From Marinobacter daepoensis DSM 16072 (GTDB lineage: Bacteria; Pseudomonadota; Gammaproteobacteria; Pseudomonadales; Oleiphilaceae), in NCBI RefSeq assembly GCF_000421165.1, contig NZ_ATWI01000009.1, positions 806,001 to 870,000 of the forward strand: a stretch of 64,000 nt of DNA. Direction: 5' to 3'. A program made the position numbers and the translations under genes. The notes under the pieces are model-generated. The model saw only the letters and a list, made by a program, of their open reading frames with translations, did no database searches and was not told the DNA's origin. Below, piece by piece: positions 26,467 to 34,300 of this stretch. Within the stretch, counting starts at the first letter, position 1. Every line of letters begins with the position of its first letter.

Positions 26467-27828
26467 ATGAAACTTAACGGCGGACACCCCCCTATAGCAC
26501 CAGAACCTGCCCACGGCCCGGCCCCCCGGAGCTCTGGCCGCACCGGTGCCGAAACAGCTCAGGAGCCTGGCACCATGCAGACCGCCAGGGAACAACTCGC
26601 GCGCCTTCAGATTGCGGACAGGGAAACTGTACTGGCAAAGGTGGCCGACATCCTACGCCAGCAAAACGGTAGTCACGAGGCACTGATCGAGCTGCGCGGG
26701 CAATCTCTGAGGGTGGCCCTGGGCAATCGCCCTCCGGATCTTGCTATTGGTGACCTGATCAAAGTCATGAGGGCCGGCAGTACGCTGCAACTGATCGGCA
26801 AACTGGCACCCGGGCAAGAAAGCCTGATTGCCAGGGCACTGGCTCAGCACCTCCCTTGGCAACACAATCTGCAGAGCGGGCTCTCACAGCTATTCAGTGC
26901 ACTTCATCAGGGGTTGAAGCCAGCCCCTCTGCCCGGACAGCTTCCCTCAACAACCCCCGTGCAACCCTTGCCCCCAGAGGCTCAGAACGCGATCCAGAAT
27001 CTGGCCAACCGGCTTGCGTCCACAGAGAAGCTGGTGCCCGGGGACGGCAAGACGGCAACCATGGCACATCAAGTGCGGCAGTGGTTATCTGATAGCGGCC
27101 TGTTCTCCGAGGCCAGACTGCTCCAGAGCAACTCATTGGCTGAGGCTCAACCCGACCTGAAGCAGGTTCTGGCCCGAACGATCTCGGCCCTGTTAACCAG
27201 CCAGAACCAGGGGCCCGAGCATTTCAACCGATTGACGCCCCTCTCCAGCCCGGAGCTGTTACAGTCGCCGTTACAGTTTCCCGCCCCGCAGGCACCTGCC
27301 GCTCACCAGAGCACAGGCGAACCGTCGACCGTCGGCCATACTCTTCGGCTCCTGGCAGGCATGTTGAATCGCATTACCGTGAATCAATTGCACAGCCAGA
27401 CCCTGAACGCCCGGGCTGGCGCAGAGCCCGGTATGCCAGTCAACACCCTTCTGGTGGAACTACCGTGGCTTACCCATCAACAAGAACCTCGCTTGGCGCA
27501 GATTCGCCTCGAACAATATGATCAGCACAAGGAGAGCGCGCCGGGGCCCGGGCGTGCCAGTGCCAGCGAATGGAGATTGTCGTTGTCCATGGATCTGGAT
27601 GATGCAGGCCCGCTGCATTTCGATGTCAGCTTCCGACCGCCCTCGGTAAGCGCGCTGATCTGGGCCGAAAAGCAGTCTACCCTGAGAGCCGTGCATCAGG
27701 AATTGCCGCTGTTGCGTCAGAGTTTCAGTGATCTCGGGCTCGATGTGGCAGAGCTGGATTGCCGAAAAGGCAGCCCACAGCAGTCTCAAACCCGACTGGA
27801 ACATCGCCTCGTGGATACCAAGGCATGA
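26467..27828 (+). CDS. FliK-like protein (second hook-length-control homologue)
   Basis: The 453-residue protein has the make-up of FliK: a long Pro/Gln/Ala/Ser-rich N-terminal region and a compact C-terminal domain (about 330-440). That domain, with EWRLSLSMDLDDAGPLHFDV and FRPPSVSALIWAEKQSTLRA, resembles the Flg_hook domain that contacts FlhB. A true fliK lies at 53437-54573, so this is a second copy. Start ATG 26467 is preferred to TTG 26443; no strong ribosome-binding site is seen for either. The gene overlaps an FlhB-C-domain gene by ATGA. FliK-like plus FlhX pairs of this kind are known from other bacteria (ylqG-ylqH in Bacillus); their function is unsettled. A role in tuning export specificity is inference. 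Confidence 0.75.
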   Translation: MKLNGGHPPIAPEPAHGPAPRSSGRTGAETAQEPGTMQTAREQLARLQIADRETVLAKVADILRQQNGSHEALIELRGQSLRVALGNRPPDLAIGDLIKVMRAGSTLQLIGKLAPGQESLIARALAQHLPWQHNLQSGLSQLFSALHQGLKPAPLPGQLPSTTPVQPLPPEAQNAIQNLANRLASTEKLVPGDGKTATMAHQVRQWLSDSGLFSEARLLQSNSLAEAQPDLKQVLARTISALLTSQNQGPEHFNRLTPLSSPELLQSPLQFPAPQAPAAHQSTGEPSTVGHTLRLLAGMLNRITVNQLHSQTLNARAGAEPGMPVNTLLVELPWLTHQQEPRLAQIRLEQYDQHKESAPGPGRASASEWRLSLSMDLDDAGPLHFDVSFRPPSVSALIWAEKQSTLRAVHQELPLLRQSFSDLGLDVAELDCRKGSPQQSQTRLEHRLVDTKA

Positions 27829-28139
27829 CCGAAAACACACAGAACACAGCCCCAGCCGCTGTGGCGCTCAAGTATGACGGAGAGCGGGCACCGATCATTT
27901 CTGCAACAGGCACCTGGGAGCTTGCCGAAGAAATCATACGGATCGCCCGCGACAACAACGTGCCCCTGTACGAGAACGCCGAACTCGCGGGGATACTGGC
28001 TCGGCTGTCGCTGAACGAAGAAATCCCGGAAACGCTCTACCGGGTCATCGCCGAGATCCTCGCCTTTGCATTCCACATTCGCGGCCGGACCCCCGGAGAT
28101 GCCCGGCCAGATGTCGATCCCGGCTCAGTAAATGAGTGA
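27825..28139 (+). CDS. FlhX: stand-alone FlhB C-terminal domain
   Basis: A 104-residue protein that corresponds to the C-terminal cleavage product of the export switch FlhB. AVALKYDGERAP lines up with FlhB AVALKYDQQSMGAP (from residue 276), right behind the NPTH autocleavage site. Then LAEEIIRIARDNNVPLYENAELAGIL and EIPETLYRVIAEILAF follow the FlhB fold to the end. It has no membrane segments and no cleavage motif of its own. Start ATG 27825 overlaps the FliK-like stop. In other species FlhX can partly stand in for the FlhB fragment; here it probably works with the FliK-like partner. The 3' end overlaps the convergent AAA gene by 15 bases. Confidence 0.82.
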   Translation: MTENTQNTAPAAVALKYDGERAPIISATGTWELAEEIIRIARDNNVPLYENAELAGILARLSLNEEIPETLYRVIAEILAFAFHIRGRTPGDARPDVDPGSVNE

Positions 28140-29228
28140 CCGTAACGCCTGAACCTGCCGCCAGCCATCCCCTTCCCGCGAGGCCACGGTGGTATCAAAG
28201 TAATGTCTCAGGCGCCGACGGTCGTCGGGCTGGTCCTTCAGAGCAGAACCGATCACATGATGCATCATGTGCTCTATCGTCATTGCGCCGCCACCGTAGT
28301 ACCAGGCATTCAGACTGGCAGCGTGGGCGACAGAGACCGCTTCCGCCGTTGACAGTGCTGCGCCCGCGAGCCGATCAGTGCTTCGGCCGTCCAGTGTCTG
28401 GCCATTACGCAGCTCGTGGAACATGGTTACCAGAATTTCAACGACCAACGGATCCACGGCGGGCTCAATGCCCGCGCGTTGATTGGCTTTGGCAACCTCC
28501 CGCATGACCACGTCGATCTCATCATCCAGATGAGGTATCGGGCGAATTTCCTCGAAATCCATCCGCCGCTTAAGCGCCGCGCTCATCCGGTGCACGCCTT
28601 CATCAAGGCTGTTGGACGTTGCCACCAGGTTGAAGCCTTCCCGGGCCAGAATCACTCCGTCGTCCCCGGACAGCTCCGGAATAATGACCACCCGGTCAGA
28701 AAGCACAGACAACAGAGCATCCTGCAGAGCCTGAGGGCAACGTGCGATCTCTTCAAATCGCACCAGGCGCCCTTCCATCATTCCCCGCAACAGCGGGGTG
28801 GGCACCAACGCTTTCCGGCTCGGCCCCTCGCTGCGCAGCAACGCCTCATTCCAACTGTAGAGTAATTGACCCACCTCGCTGATTGCACCGCCCTGCAGAG
28901 TCAGAGTTGAAACGCCTGACACCGCCGCAGCCAACAGTTCAGAGAGCCAGGATTTAGCAGTCCCGGGCTCACCAACCAGCAAGCACCCCCTGGACGTACA
29001 CAAGGAAATGATAACTCGGACGACCATGGAACGGTCAGCGACAAACTTCCGCTCAATGCCCAGCTTTTCATCGCCCAACAAAAACTTCTCCACCCCTCTG
29101 GGCGACAGCCTCCACCCTGGCGGTGTTGGCCCCGGGTCCATGGACATCAGTTTGTCCAGTTCTTCCCGGTAGAGCACTTCTGCGGGCTCACGCTGGACTC
29201 GTCTGGTAGTCGATCTGGACTCCGTCAT
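28125..29228 (-). CDS. AAA_5/MoxR-type ATPase, no vWA partner nearby
   Basis: Cytoplasmic AAA+ ATPase of 367 residues. Walker A is GEPGTAKS (86-93). The Walker B position reads GRLVRFEE (153-160), with Glu-Glu in place of Asp-Glu. Sensor 1 is NLVATSN (200-206), and ALKRRMDFEEI (218-228) gives the arginine finger. From memory, AKSWLSELLAAAVSG followed by SWNEALLRSEGPSRKALVPTPL resembles MoxR-like ATPases that normally sit beside CoxE-type vWA genes. No vWA gene is near. Its ATG overlaps the stop of the secretion-ATPase fusion gene by 4 bases, so the two are coupled and probably act together. Unrelated by sequence subtype to the MoxR at 12064-13026. Confidence 0.82.
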   Translation of the reverse strand: MTESRSTTRRVQREPAEVLYREELDKLMSMDPGPTPPGWRLSPRGVEKFLLGDEKLGIERKFVADRSMVVRVIISLCTSRGCLLVGEPGTAKSWLSELLAAAVSGVSTLTLQGGAISEVGQLLYSWNEALLRSEGPSRKALVPTPLLRGMMEGRLVRFEEIARCPQALQDALLSVLSDRVVIIPELSGDDGVILAREGFNLVATSNSLDEGVHRMSAALKRRMDFEEIRPIPHLDDEIDVVMREVAKANQRAGIEPAVDPLVVEILVTMFHELRNGQTLDGRSTDRLAGAALSTAEAVSVAHAASLNAWYYGGGAMTIEHMMHHVIGSALKDQPDDRRRLRHYFDTTVASREGDGWRQVQALRSLIY

Positions 29229-31504
29229 CCGTTTGTCCTCCGTCCGCCGCGTACTTCGGGCGCCATTCGCTCCCTGGGCAGGATTCTTGGCAGTTCCGAC
29301 AACGGTATAATACCCTCAAGAACGTGATCCAGTGCGCTGTCACGCATTGTGACCAGCCCCCCATCCAGAGCCCGCCATCTCAGCTCTCCAATCGGCGGCT
29401 GGCTGGATATGGCGTTGCGGATATCGGCATCTACTTCCATATACTCTACGATCGCTACCCGGCCCTGAGTCCCACGCCCGCCGCACTTGTTACACCCCTC
29501 ACCCTCAAAGCAGCGGAAGCCCGCAGGTGGCCCACCCGGAAACACTTCGGCCATAATGGCTTCGTCCGGCTGCGCTGGCTTACGACAGTGCTCGCAGATA
29601 CGCTTGGCCAGGCGCTGGGCAACGACCGCCAGCAACTCACCCGCAATAGAATTGGGGTGTATCCCGAGGTCATACAGTCTCTGCAGAGAATCAACCGCAT
29701 CGTTACAGTGCAGCGTCGATAGCACGACATGACCGGTCTGTGACGCCCGAATCGCTTCCAGCGCCGTCTCCTGGTCACGGATTTCACCCACCAGGATAAC
29801 GTCGGGGTCTTCGCGAACAAAGGCACGCATCGCATCGGCAAAACTGAAACCAATCTCGGTGCGCACCCGGGTCTGCTGGATGTTGTCGATGGAGTATTCA
29901 ATGGGGTCTTCAACGGTAATGACTTTGCGCCGGCCATCATCTGCCAGGGTCTGTAGCCCTGCGTAAAGCGTGGTTGACTTACCAGAGCCCGTCGGGCCGA
30001 CAACGAGCACGAGCCCGGCCGGATTATCAAGCAGACGCTGATAACGGGCTCCAATCATTGGCGACATTCCCAGTTCCTCAATGGTCATCGCCCGACCGGT
30101 CTGCGGCAACAAGCGGATAATGGCATTCTCGCCATGCAGCGACGGCTGAGTCTGGATTCGCAGATCGTAAGCAGTATCACCGAGCTGCAGGCGCGACCTC
30201 CCGCCCTGGGGTAGCCGGTGTTCGGCAATGTTCAGCTCGGAACGCAACTTGATGACATTGATGACTCCCCGGATCTCCCGGGCAGACAACTGGTATTGCG
30301 GCAGGTCATGCAGGTCGCCATCCACCCTCAGGCGGATACGGACACGATTCTCATATTGCTCGATATGAATATCACTGGCCTTTTCGCTGACGGCATCCAG
30401 CAGGATGGCCTCATAAACCGATACCAGATAGGGACTGATGTGCTTGCCGTTATCCCGGCCCAGCACATCGTTACCGGCAGTCCCGGGAGCCACCGCATTT
30501 CCTACCGAAACACCCTGTTCAGCCACAAACCGACTGCCTTTTACCGTCAGGTCCAGCGCTGACCAGATCCGCCTGAAATCCGTCGGCGTGACCAGCAGGC
30601 ATACAATGCGGTGCTTCGGCGTCAGCCGTTCCAATTGATCGGTCCGGGCATCCGGGTCGTCGGTGACTACCGTCAGTGTTGTGTCTTCTTCGGAAACAGG
30701 TATAACACGAGCCAGATCGAGAAACGTGCGGGAGAATCGCCGGAAAAGATCGGTGTTCAAGTGGCCGAGCACATCATCACCTTCCGTAAACGTCATCCCC
30801 CGTTGCCGGGCTAGCGACCGATAGAGCTCGCTTTCTTCCAGGTTAAGCTTTCGGCGCAACACATCCAGAACCCGCTCATTGCCACCGGCCGCCTCCTCCC
30901 GGGCTTCCTTGAGTACGGTGTCGGTCACCAGACCAAGGTCAATCAGGATCTGTTCGGAATTACGATTGAAGTCTACCCAGCCCAGTGTTCGCTCACGCTC
31001 CAGCTTATCGCCTTTGCGGCGGAACAGGGCAACACTGGGCACAGGGCCAGCCCGCCCCTCCAGACAAACCAGCGCCCCGCCCTCAGACAGACAGGGCAAA
31101 AGCGCGCTGGGGGTAGCAATGAAAGTGGTACACAGAATCAGATCAACCGGTGCATCAACCTCCAGGCCTTGCTCAGCCGAAGCCTGCACTACATCCACGT
31201 TGTGGCAGCCACGGTCAAAAAATCGATCCCGCGCTTTGTCGACCAGAGCGGGATTCCGGTCAACGTAGATAACCCGCTGGGCCAACCGGGCCAGCACCGC
31301 CGTCATATATCCGGACCCACCGCCAATGTGCATAACCACCTGGTCTGGCTCAATCTCAGGCATCAGGCCCAGCAGATGACCTACGGTTTCTTCTCGTGGA
31401 ATGGAGTGGCCGGTTATGGAAGGAATCAGATCGGCACCGGCAACGAAATCGGCGCGGGAAACAACCGTGAGGGCCTCACGGGCCCTCTGATAGAGAGTCT
31501 TCAT
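29225..31504 (-). CDS. Isoaspartyl-methyltransferase-like domain fused to a GspE/PilB-type secretion ATPase
   Basis: A 759-residue two-part protein. Residues 1-185 resemble protein-L-isoaspartate O-methyltransferase: SAM motif I VVMHIGGGSGYMTAVLARL (56-74) and VIYVDRNPALVDKA (78-91). The substrate loop of real PIMT (GQTISQP) is replaced by GHSIPREETV (32-41). Residues 185-320 look like a degenerate GspE/MshE N-terminal domain. Residues 345-745 are a complete type II/IV-pilus ATPase: ASDIHIE, Walker A GPTGSGKST (503-511), Asp box VITVEDPIEY, Walker B DVILVGEIRD (568-577), His box GHVVLSTLH and a CxxC-30-CxxC zinc site (C637, C640, C671, C674). No other type II secretion or pilus gene is near. 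It lies upstream of the AAA gene with a 4-base overlap. The partner machine is unknown. Confidence 0.88.
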   Translation of the reverse strand: MKTLYQRAREALTVVSRADFVAGADLIPSITGHSIPREETVGHLLGLMPEIEPDQVVMHIGGGSGYMTAVLARLAQRVIYVDRNPALVDKARDRFFDRGCHNVDVVQASAEQGLEVDAPVDLILCTTFIATPSALLPCLSEGGALVCLEGRAGPVPSVALFRRKGDKLERERTLGWVDFNRNSEQILIDLGLVTDTVLKEAREEAAGGNERVLDVLRRKLNLEESELYRSLARQRGMTFTEGDDVLGHLNTDLFRRFSRTFLDLARVIPVSEEDTTLTVVTDDPDARTDQLERLTPKHRIVCLLVTPTDFRRIWSALDLTVKGSRFVAEQGVSVGNAVAPGTAGNDVLGRDNGKHISPYLVSVYEAILLDAVSEKASDIHIEQYENRVRIRLRVDGDLHDLPQYQLSAREIRGVINVIKLRSELNIAEHRLPQGGRSRLQLGDTAYDLRIQTQPSLHGENAIIRLLPQTGRAMTIEELGMSPMIGARYQRLLDNPAGLVLVVGPTGSGKSTTLYAGLQTLADDGRRKVITVEDPIEYSIDNIQQTRVRTEIGFSFADAMRAFVREDPDVILVGEIRDQETALEAIRASQTGHVVLSTLHCNDAVDSLQRLYDLGIHPNSIAGELLAVVAQRLAKRICEHCRKPAQPDEAIMAEVFPGGPPAGFRCFEGEGCNKCGGRGTQGRVAIVEYMEVDADIRNAISSQPPIGELRWRALDGGLVTMRDSALDHVLEGIIPLSELPRILPRERMAPEVRGGRRTNG

Positions 31505-31530
31505 TCAGCAGCATCCGTGTGAAGGCCGGA

Positions 31531-31923
31531 TCAGGCTGCCTGTCGCCTCTTGAGTGCAGAGACCAGCTCAGCCTCCGGACGGGAAATTCCGCAGGTGTTC
31601 ATAAGATCGTCGATATCGGCCCCAAGATCAACCAGCCGGGCGGCTTCGTCGTAGGAAACCCGGAGAGGATCATTCTGGCGCATTTCATCAAGGGTATTTT
31701 TCAGGTCATGGAGCTGGCGCTCACAGGCCACCAGTCGCTGCCCAACCCCAAGGCTACCGCTGGTGGTCGCATGGAGCTCCCGCCCCAGAGTATCACAACG
31801 CTGTTTCAGTGTGGCCTGTAACGCCCGGATGCGTCGACCATGAATAACGCCCTGAACCAGGACCAGAATAATCGCCGTGGCAGTCAGGCCCCAGGGGAGC
31901 CAGGAAGGAATGCTGGAACTCAT
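31531..31923 (-). CDS. DUF2802 protein of the polar flagellar chemotaxis cluster
   Basis: A 130-residue protein of the DUF2802 family (Pseudomonas PA1465 type). It has one N-terminal membrane segment (LPWGLTATAIILVLVQGVIHG, 8-28), a coiled-coil stretch (about 30-80) and a C-terminal SYDEAARLVDLGADIDDLMN module followed by CGISRPEAELVSAL, which looks like a small helix-turn-helix. It follows cheW as in Pseudomonas and Vibrio, but whereas ccmA usually comes next, here the methyltransferase-ATPase fusion does. The function of the family is not established. A stem-loop lies directly before its start. Confidence 0.85.
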   Translation of the reverse strand: MSSSIPSWLPWGLTATAIILVLVQGVIHGRRIRALQATLKQRCDTLGRELHATTSGSLGVGQRLVACERQLHDLKNTLDEMRQNDPLRVSYDEAARLVDLGADIDDLMNTCGISRPEAELVSALKRRQAA

Positions 31924-31925
31924 AA

Positions 31926-31963
31926 TGGACGTCTCCGTTGTGGTTGACCACCGAAAGCGTCCA
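31926..31963. other. Stem-loop between cheW and the DUF2802 gene
   Basis: TGGACG (31926-31931) pairs with CGTCCA (31958-31963), and inside it GTGG pairs with CCAC around a 4-base loop. On the minus strand it spans the region just before the DUF2802 start, including the GGAG that would bind ribosomes, so it may set the expression ratio of cheW to the next gene. No T-run follows. Confidence 0.4.
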
Positions 31964-31985
31964 TCACTGCGCTGAATAAAGCCGG

Positions 31986-32474
31986 TTACAGCGACGCGAT
32001 TTCAGCCCACTCGTGGTCTGACAGCATCTTGTCAAATTCGACGAGGATGATCAGCTCGCCGTTCTTGTTGCACACGCCCTGGATAAACTTGGCGCTTTCC
32101 TCGTTACCCACGTTCGGTGCGGTTTCAATCTCACTGGCCTTCAGGTAAACCACCTCGGCCACCGAATCCACCAGAATCCCCATAACCTGGCTTGAGGATT
32201 CCATCACAACGATCCGGGTGGCATCGGTAACTTCCGCATCCGCCAGTCCGAAGCGGCGACGGGTATCAATCACCGTGACCACATTACCCCGCAGGTTGAT
32301 GATGCCGAGCACATAATCCGGGGCTCCCGGAACCGGCGCGATCTCCGTATAACGCAAAACCTCCTGAATCTGCATCACATTGATGCCATAGGTTTCATCG
32401 TCCAGGCGGAAGGTCACGTACTGCAGTACCTGATCGTCCTGGGCCTGATTTTGCTGTCCGCTCGGGGATGCCAT
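31986..32474 (-). CDS. cheW: CheW, chemotaxis coupling protein
   Basis: SH3-like adaptor that links chemoreceptors to the kinase CheA. The 162 residues form one CheW domain: LQYVTFRLDDETYGINVMQI at the start, then APDYVLGIINLRGNVVTVID (about 68-87) with the receptor-contact region, and SSQVMGILVDSVAEVV. The N-terminal MASPSGQQNQAQDD is a short polar leader typical of Pseudomonas CheW. It follows parP by 129 bases. That gap contains a sigma-54 type promoter and palindromes, so cheW and DUF2802 may have their own transcription start. Confidence 0.95.
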   Translation of the reverse strand: MASPSGQQNQAQDDQVLQYVTFRLDDETYGINVMQIQEVLRYTEIAPVPGAPDYVLGIINLRGNVVTVIDTRRRFGLADAEVTDATRIVVMESSSQVMGILVDSVAEVVYLKASEIETAPNVGNEESAKFIQGVCNKNGELIILVEFDKMLSDHEWAEIASL

Positions 32475-32554
32475 AGCACTCTCTCCTTCTCGGCTGCCCG
32501 GCGGGCAACCTGATCGTCAAAAAAACATCATCAGTGCCCAATACTATAGTTAAG

Positions 32555-32571
32555 GGCACAAACCGTGCCAG
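32555..32571 (-). promoter_or_regulatory. Sigma-54 type promoter candidate for cheW
   Basis: Minus strand CTGGCACGGTTTGTGCC: a perfect -24 box TGGCACG and a -12 GC at the exact 10-base spacing, though TTGC reads GTGC. It ends about 80 bases before cheW. The element is itself an inverted repeat (GGCAC/GTGCC) and overlaps a larger one at 32534-32559 (GTGCCC/GGGCAC around ACTATAGT). A sigma-70 reading (CTGGCA-17-TATAGT) is also possible here. Confidence 0.5.
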
Positions 32572-32585
32572 CCTGGCTCGGTTTC

Positions 32586-32600
32586 ATTCCGTAACGGAAT
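32586..32600. repeat. Palindrome ATTCCGT-A-ACGGAAT behind parP
   Basis: Perfect 7-bp inverted repeat around a single central base, 4 bases after the parP stop. It sits 15 bases upstream of the cheW sigma-54 element and could be a protein-binding site or part of a weak 3' hairpin. No regulator was matched to it. Confidence 0.45.
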
Positions 32601-32603
32601 CGC

Positions 32604-33320
32604 TCAGCTAAGATCCAGGTGGTGTTCCTGTTCAGCCCGCGCCAGCAAATGAGCCATCGTGCGTACGTCAATGAGCGCACACATATGGTCAACCACCGTC
32701 CCCGCCAGCCAGGGGCGTTTGCTCCGCGCTGTGCGCCATTTCACCTCTTCCGGCTTTAACGTAAAGGACTGGGCAACTTCATCACAGGCCAGCCCCCACT
32801 CACTATTGTCCAGGCGGATCACGAAACGGTAGTTGTCCCGGACACCCTCCGGCACCCGGCCCGCCATAATCCATTCTGCAGTATCCACGACCCGCAGATT
32901 ATGATCCCGGTCCGGCCGGATCCCCATGTACCACCGGGGACTTCCCGGTAGGGAACGTATCTCTTCTTCAATGCGATGGACGGCTCCCAACAGAACCAAT
33001 GGTACCGCCAACTGCAGCCCTGCCACGGTAAAAATCAGGCATTCAAAAGGCTCTCCAGACCAGTCTGGCCGGGCCGGAGGCTCTGCCTCATACTTATCCG
33101 GCCCCCCTGTCGGTTCGGGCTCAGGCGTCAGGGCCGGCTCAGCAACGACCCGGACAGGTTCAGGAGTTGCCACGACTACGGGCTCTGCAACCGAAGCTGG
33201 CTCCTGAATCACCGGCTCATCTTCCCGGGCACTGCTGGTTGCGGTCTGCAGCAAGTCGTCAAGATAACTGGCGATGGCCGCCTCCGGCGCGGCCAACTGC
33301 GTCATTTTTCTGTCAGCCAT
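32604..33320 (-). CDS. parP: ParP-like CheW-domain protein for polar array placement
   Basis: A 238-residue protein with a disordered Pro/Glu/Val-rich first half (about 20-90, many EPV/PEP repeats) and a C-terminal CheW-like domain (about 92-225: PFECLIFTVAGLQLAVPLVL, then GVRDNYRFVIRLDNSEWGLA). In Vibrio, ParP joins the chemotaxis array through CheA and is held at the pole by ParC. Pseudomonas has the orthologue at the same place (PA1463). It lies 1 base after parC and before cheW, the same order as in Vibrio. The name rests on synteny and architecture. Confidence 0.82.
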   Translation of the reverse strand: MADRKMTQLAAPEAAIASYLDDLLQTATSSAREDEPVIQEPASVAEPVVVATPEPVRVVAEPALTPEPEPTGGPDKYEAEPPARPDWSGEPFECLIFTVAGLQLAVPLVLLGAVHRIEEEIRSLPGSPRWYMGIRPDRDHNLRVVDTAEWIMAGRVPEGVRDNYRFVIRLDNSEWGLACDEVAQSFTLKPEEVKWRTARSKRPWLAGTVVDHMCALIDVRTMAHLLARAEQEHHLDLS

Positions 33321-33321
33321 G

Positions 33322-34110
33322 CTAACGCTCCGTCAACGAGCCGGTTCGTTTCAGGAGTTCATCCAGCAGGTGCTCATAAGCGCGGACGCCGTGAGTCTGA
33401 GCGTCCAGCTGTGAGGGGATAACCCCTGCCTGACTGGCATCCCGAAACTTGGTGTCCACCGGCACGGCAAACCGCCATAGATTATCCTGGTATGTCTTAC
33501 GCAGCAGATTGAGGCTTTTCACCGACGCCTGGGTTCGCCGGTCATACAAGGTAGGAACAATCAGATAGGGCAGCTCGTTTTTTTGTGACCGCATGATCAT
33601 CTGCAGCGTATGGAGCATCCTCTCCAGCCCCTTGATCGCCAGGAATTCGGTTTGTACCGGGATAACAAGAAACTGAGCGGCTGCCAGCGCATTTACCATC
33701 AACACACCCAGAGACGGTGTATTGTCGAGAATTACATAGTCAAAATCGTCCCAAAGCTGTGCCAGGGCACGGGATACAATCAACCCCATACCCTCAACAC
33801 CAACCATACGCCGCTCCAGAGTGGCCAAGGCCGTGCTCGCTGGCAGGAGCGACAGGCCCGGGCAGGCCGTCTCGGTGATCAGTTGTGCCGGTAATCCATC
33901 GGGCACCTTGCCCTGATGCTGAAACAGATCAAACACACTGTGGGCAATGGTATCCGGATCATAACCAAACCAGCTGGTCAGAGATCCGTGTGGGTCGAGG
34001 TCAACCACAAGCACCCGCTTGCCTCGCTGAGCGAGAAGCCCGCCCAAAGCAACCACCGAGGTTGTCTTGCCCACACCACCTTTCTGATTGGCTACAGCCC
34101 AGATACGCAC
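33322..34110 (-). CDS. parC: ParC, ParA-like ATPase for polar positioning of chemotaxis proteins
   Basis: ParA/MinD-family ATPase expected to bring chemotaxis arrays to the old cell pole and to segregate them. The deviant Walker A is KGGVGKTT (about 11-18) with the signature Lys, Walker A' is LVVDLDPHGSLTSWFG, and Walker B is YVILDNTPSLGVLMVNAL. GTG 34110 is chosen (262 residues, VRIWAVANQKGG): GGAG lies 10 bases upstream and it matches the N-terminus of Pseudomonas PA1462. A longer in-frame ATG at 34164 adds 18 unlikely residues. It stands directly before parP. The 190-base gap upstream (34111-34300) holds a short hairpin CGGCAAG/CTTGCCG at 34213-34228 and no gene. Confidence 0.88.
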   Translation of the reverse strand: MRIWAVANQKGGVGKTTSVVALGGLLAQRGKRVLVVDLDPHGSLTSWFGYDPDTIAHSVFDLFQHQGKVPDGLPAQLITETACPGLSLLPASTALATLERRMVGVEGMGLIVSRALAQLWDDFDYVILDNTPSLGVLMVNALAAAQFLVIPVQTEFLAIKGLERMLHTLQMIMRSQKNELPYLIVPTLYDRRTQASVKSLNLLRKTYQDNLWRFAVPVDTKFRDASQAGVIPSQLDAQTHGVRAYEHLLDELLKRTGSLTER

Positions 34111-34300
34111 ACTTTGTACTCCAGTTACGACATCGGCCGGCACACCATGCCAGCCTATGTTCATCTTATCGGCAAGAAAACCGGTAACTTGAAAGCCGAA
34201 TCAATGGAATTGCGGCAAGCCCTTGCCGATTCGAACCACGAACGCCAGGTAATACAGGAAATGTGCCAGCTCCGACATACTCACCCTTACCTGACGAGAG

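Noticed and set aside
28125..29228. Assignment of the AAA protein to the Bat/MoxR system
   Set aside because: Its motifs differ from the MoxR at 12064-13026 (Glu-Glu Walker B, SWNEALL segment), and no DUF58 or vWA gene is adjacent.
29225..31504. Part of a complete type II secretion or type IV pilus locus
   Set aside because: No gspF/pilC, pseudopilin, secretin or prepilin peptidase gene occurs within the window; only the ATPase is present.
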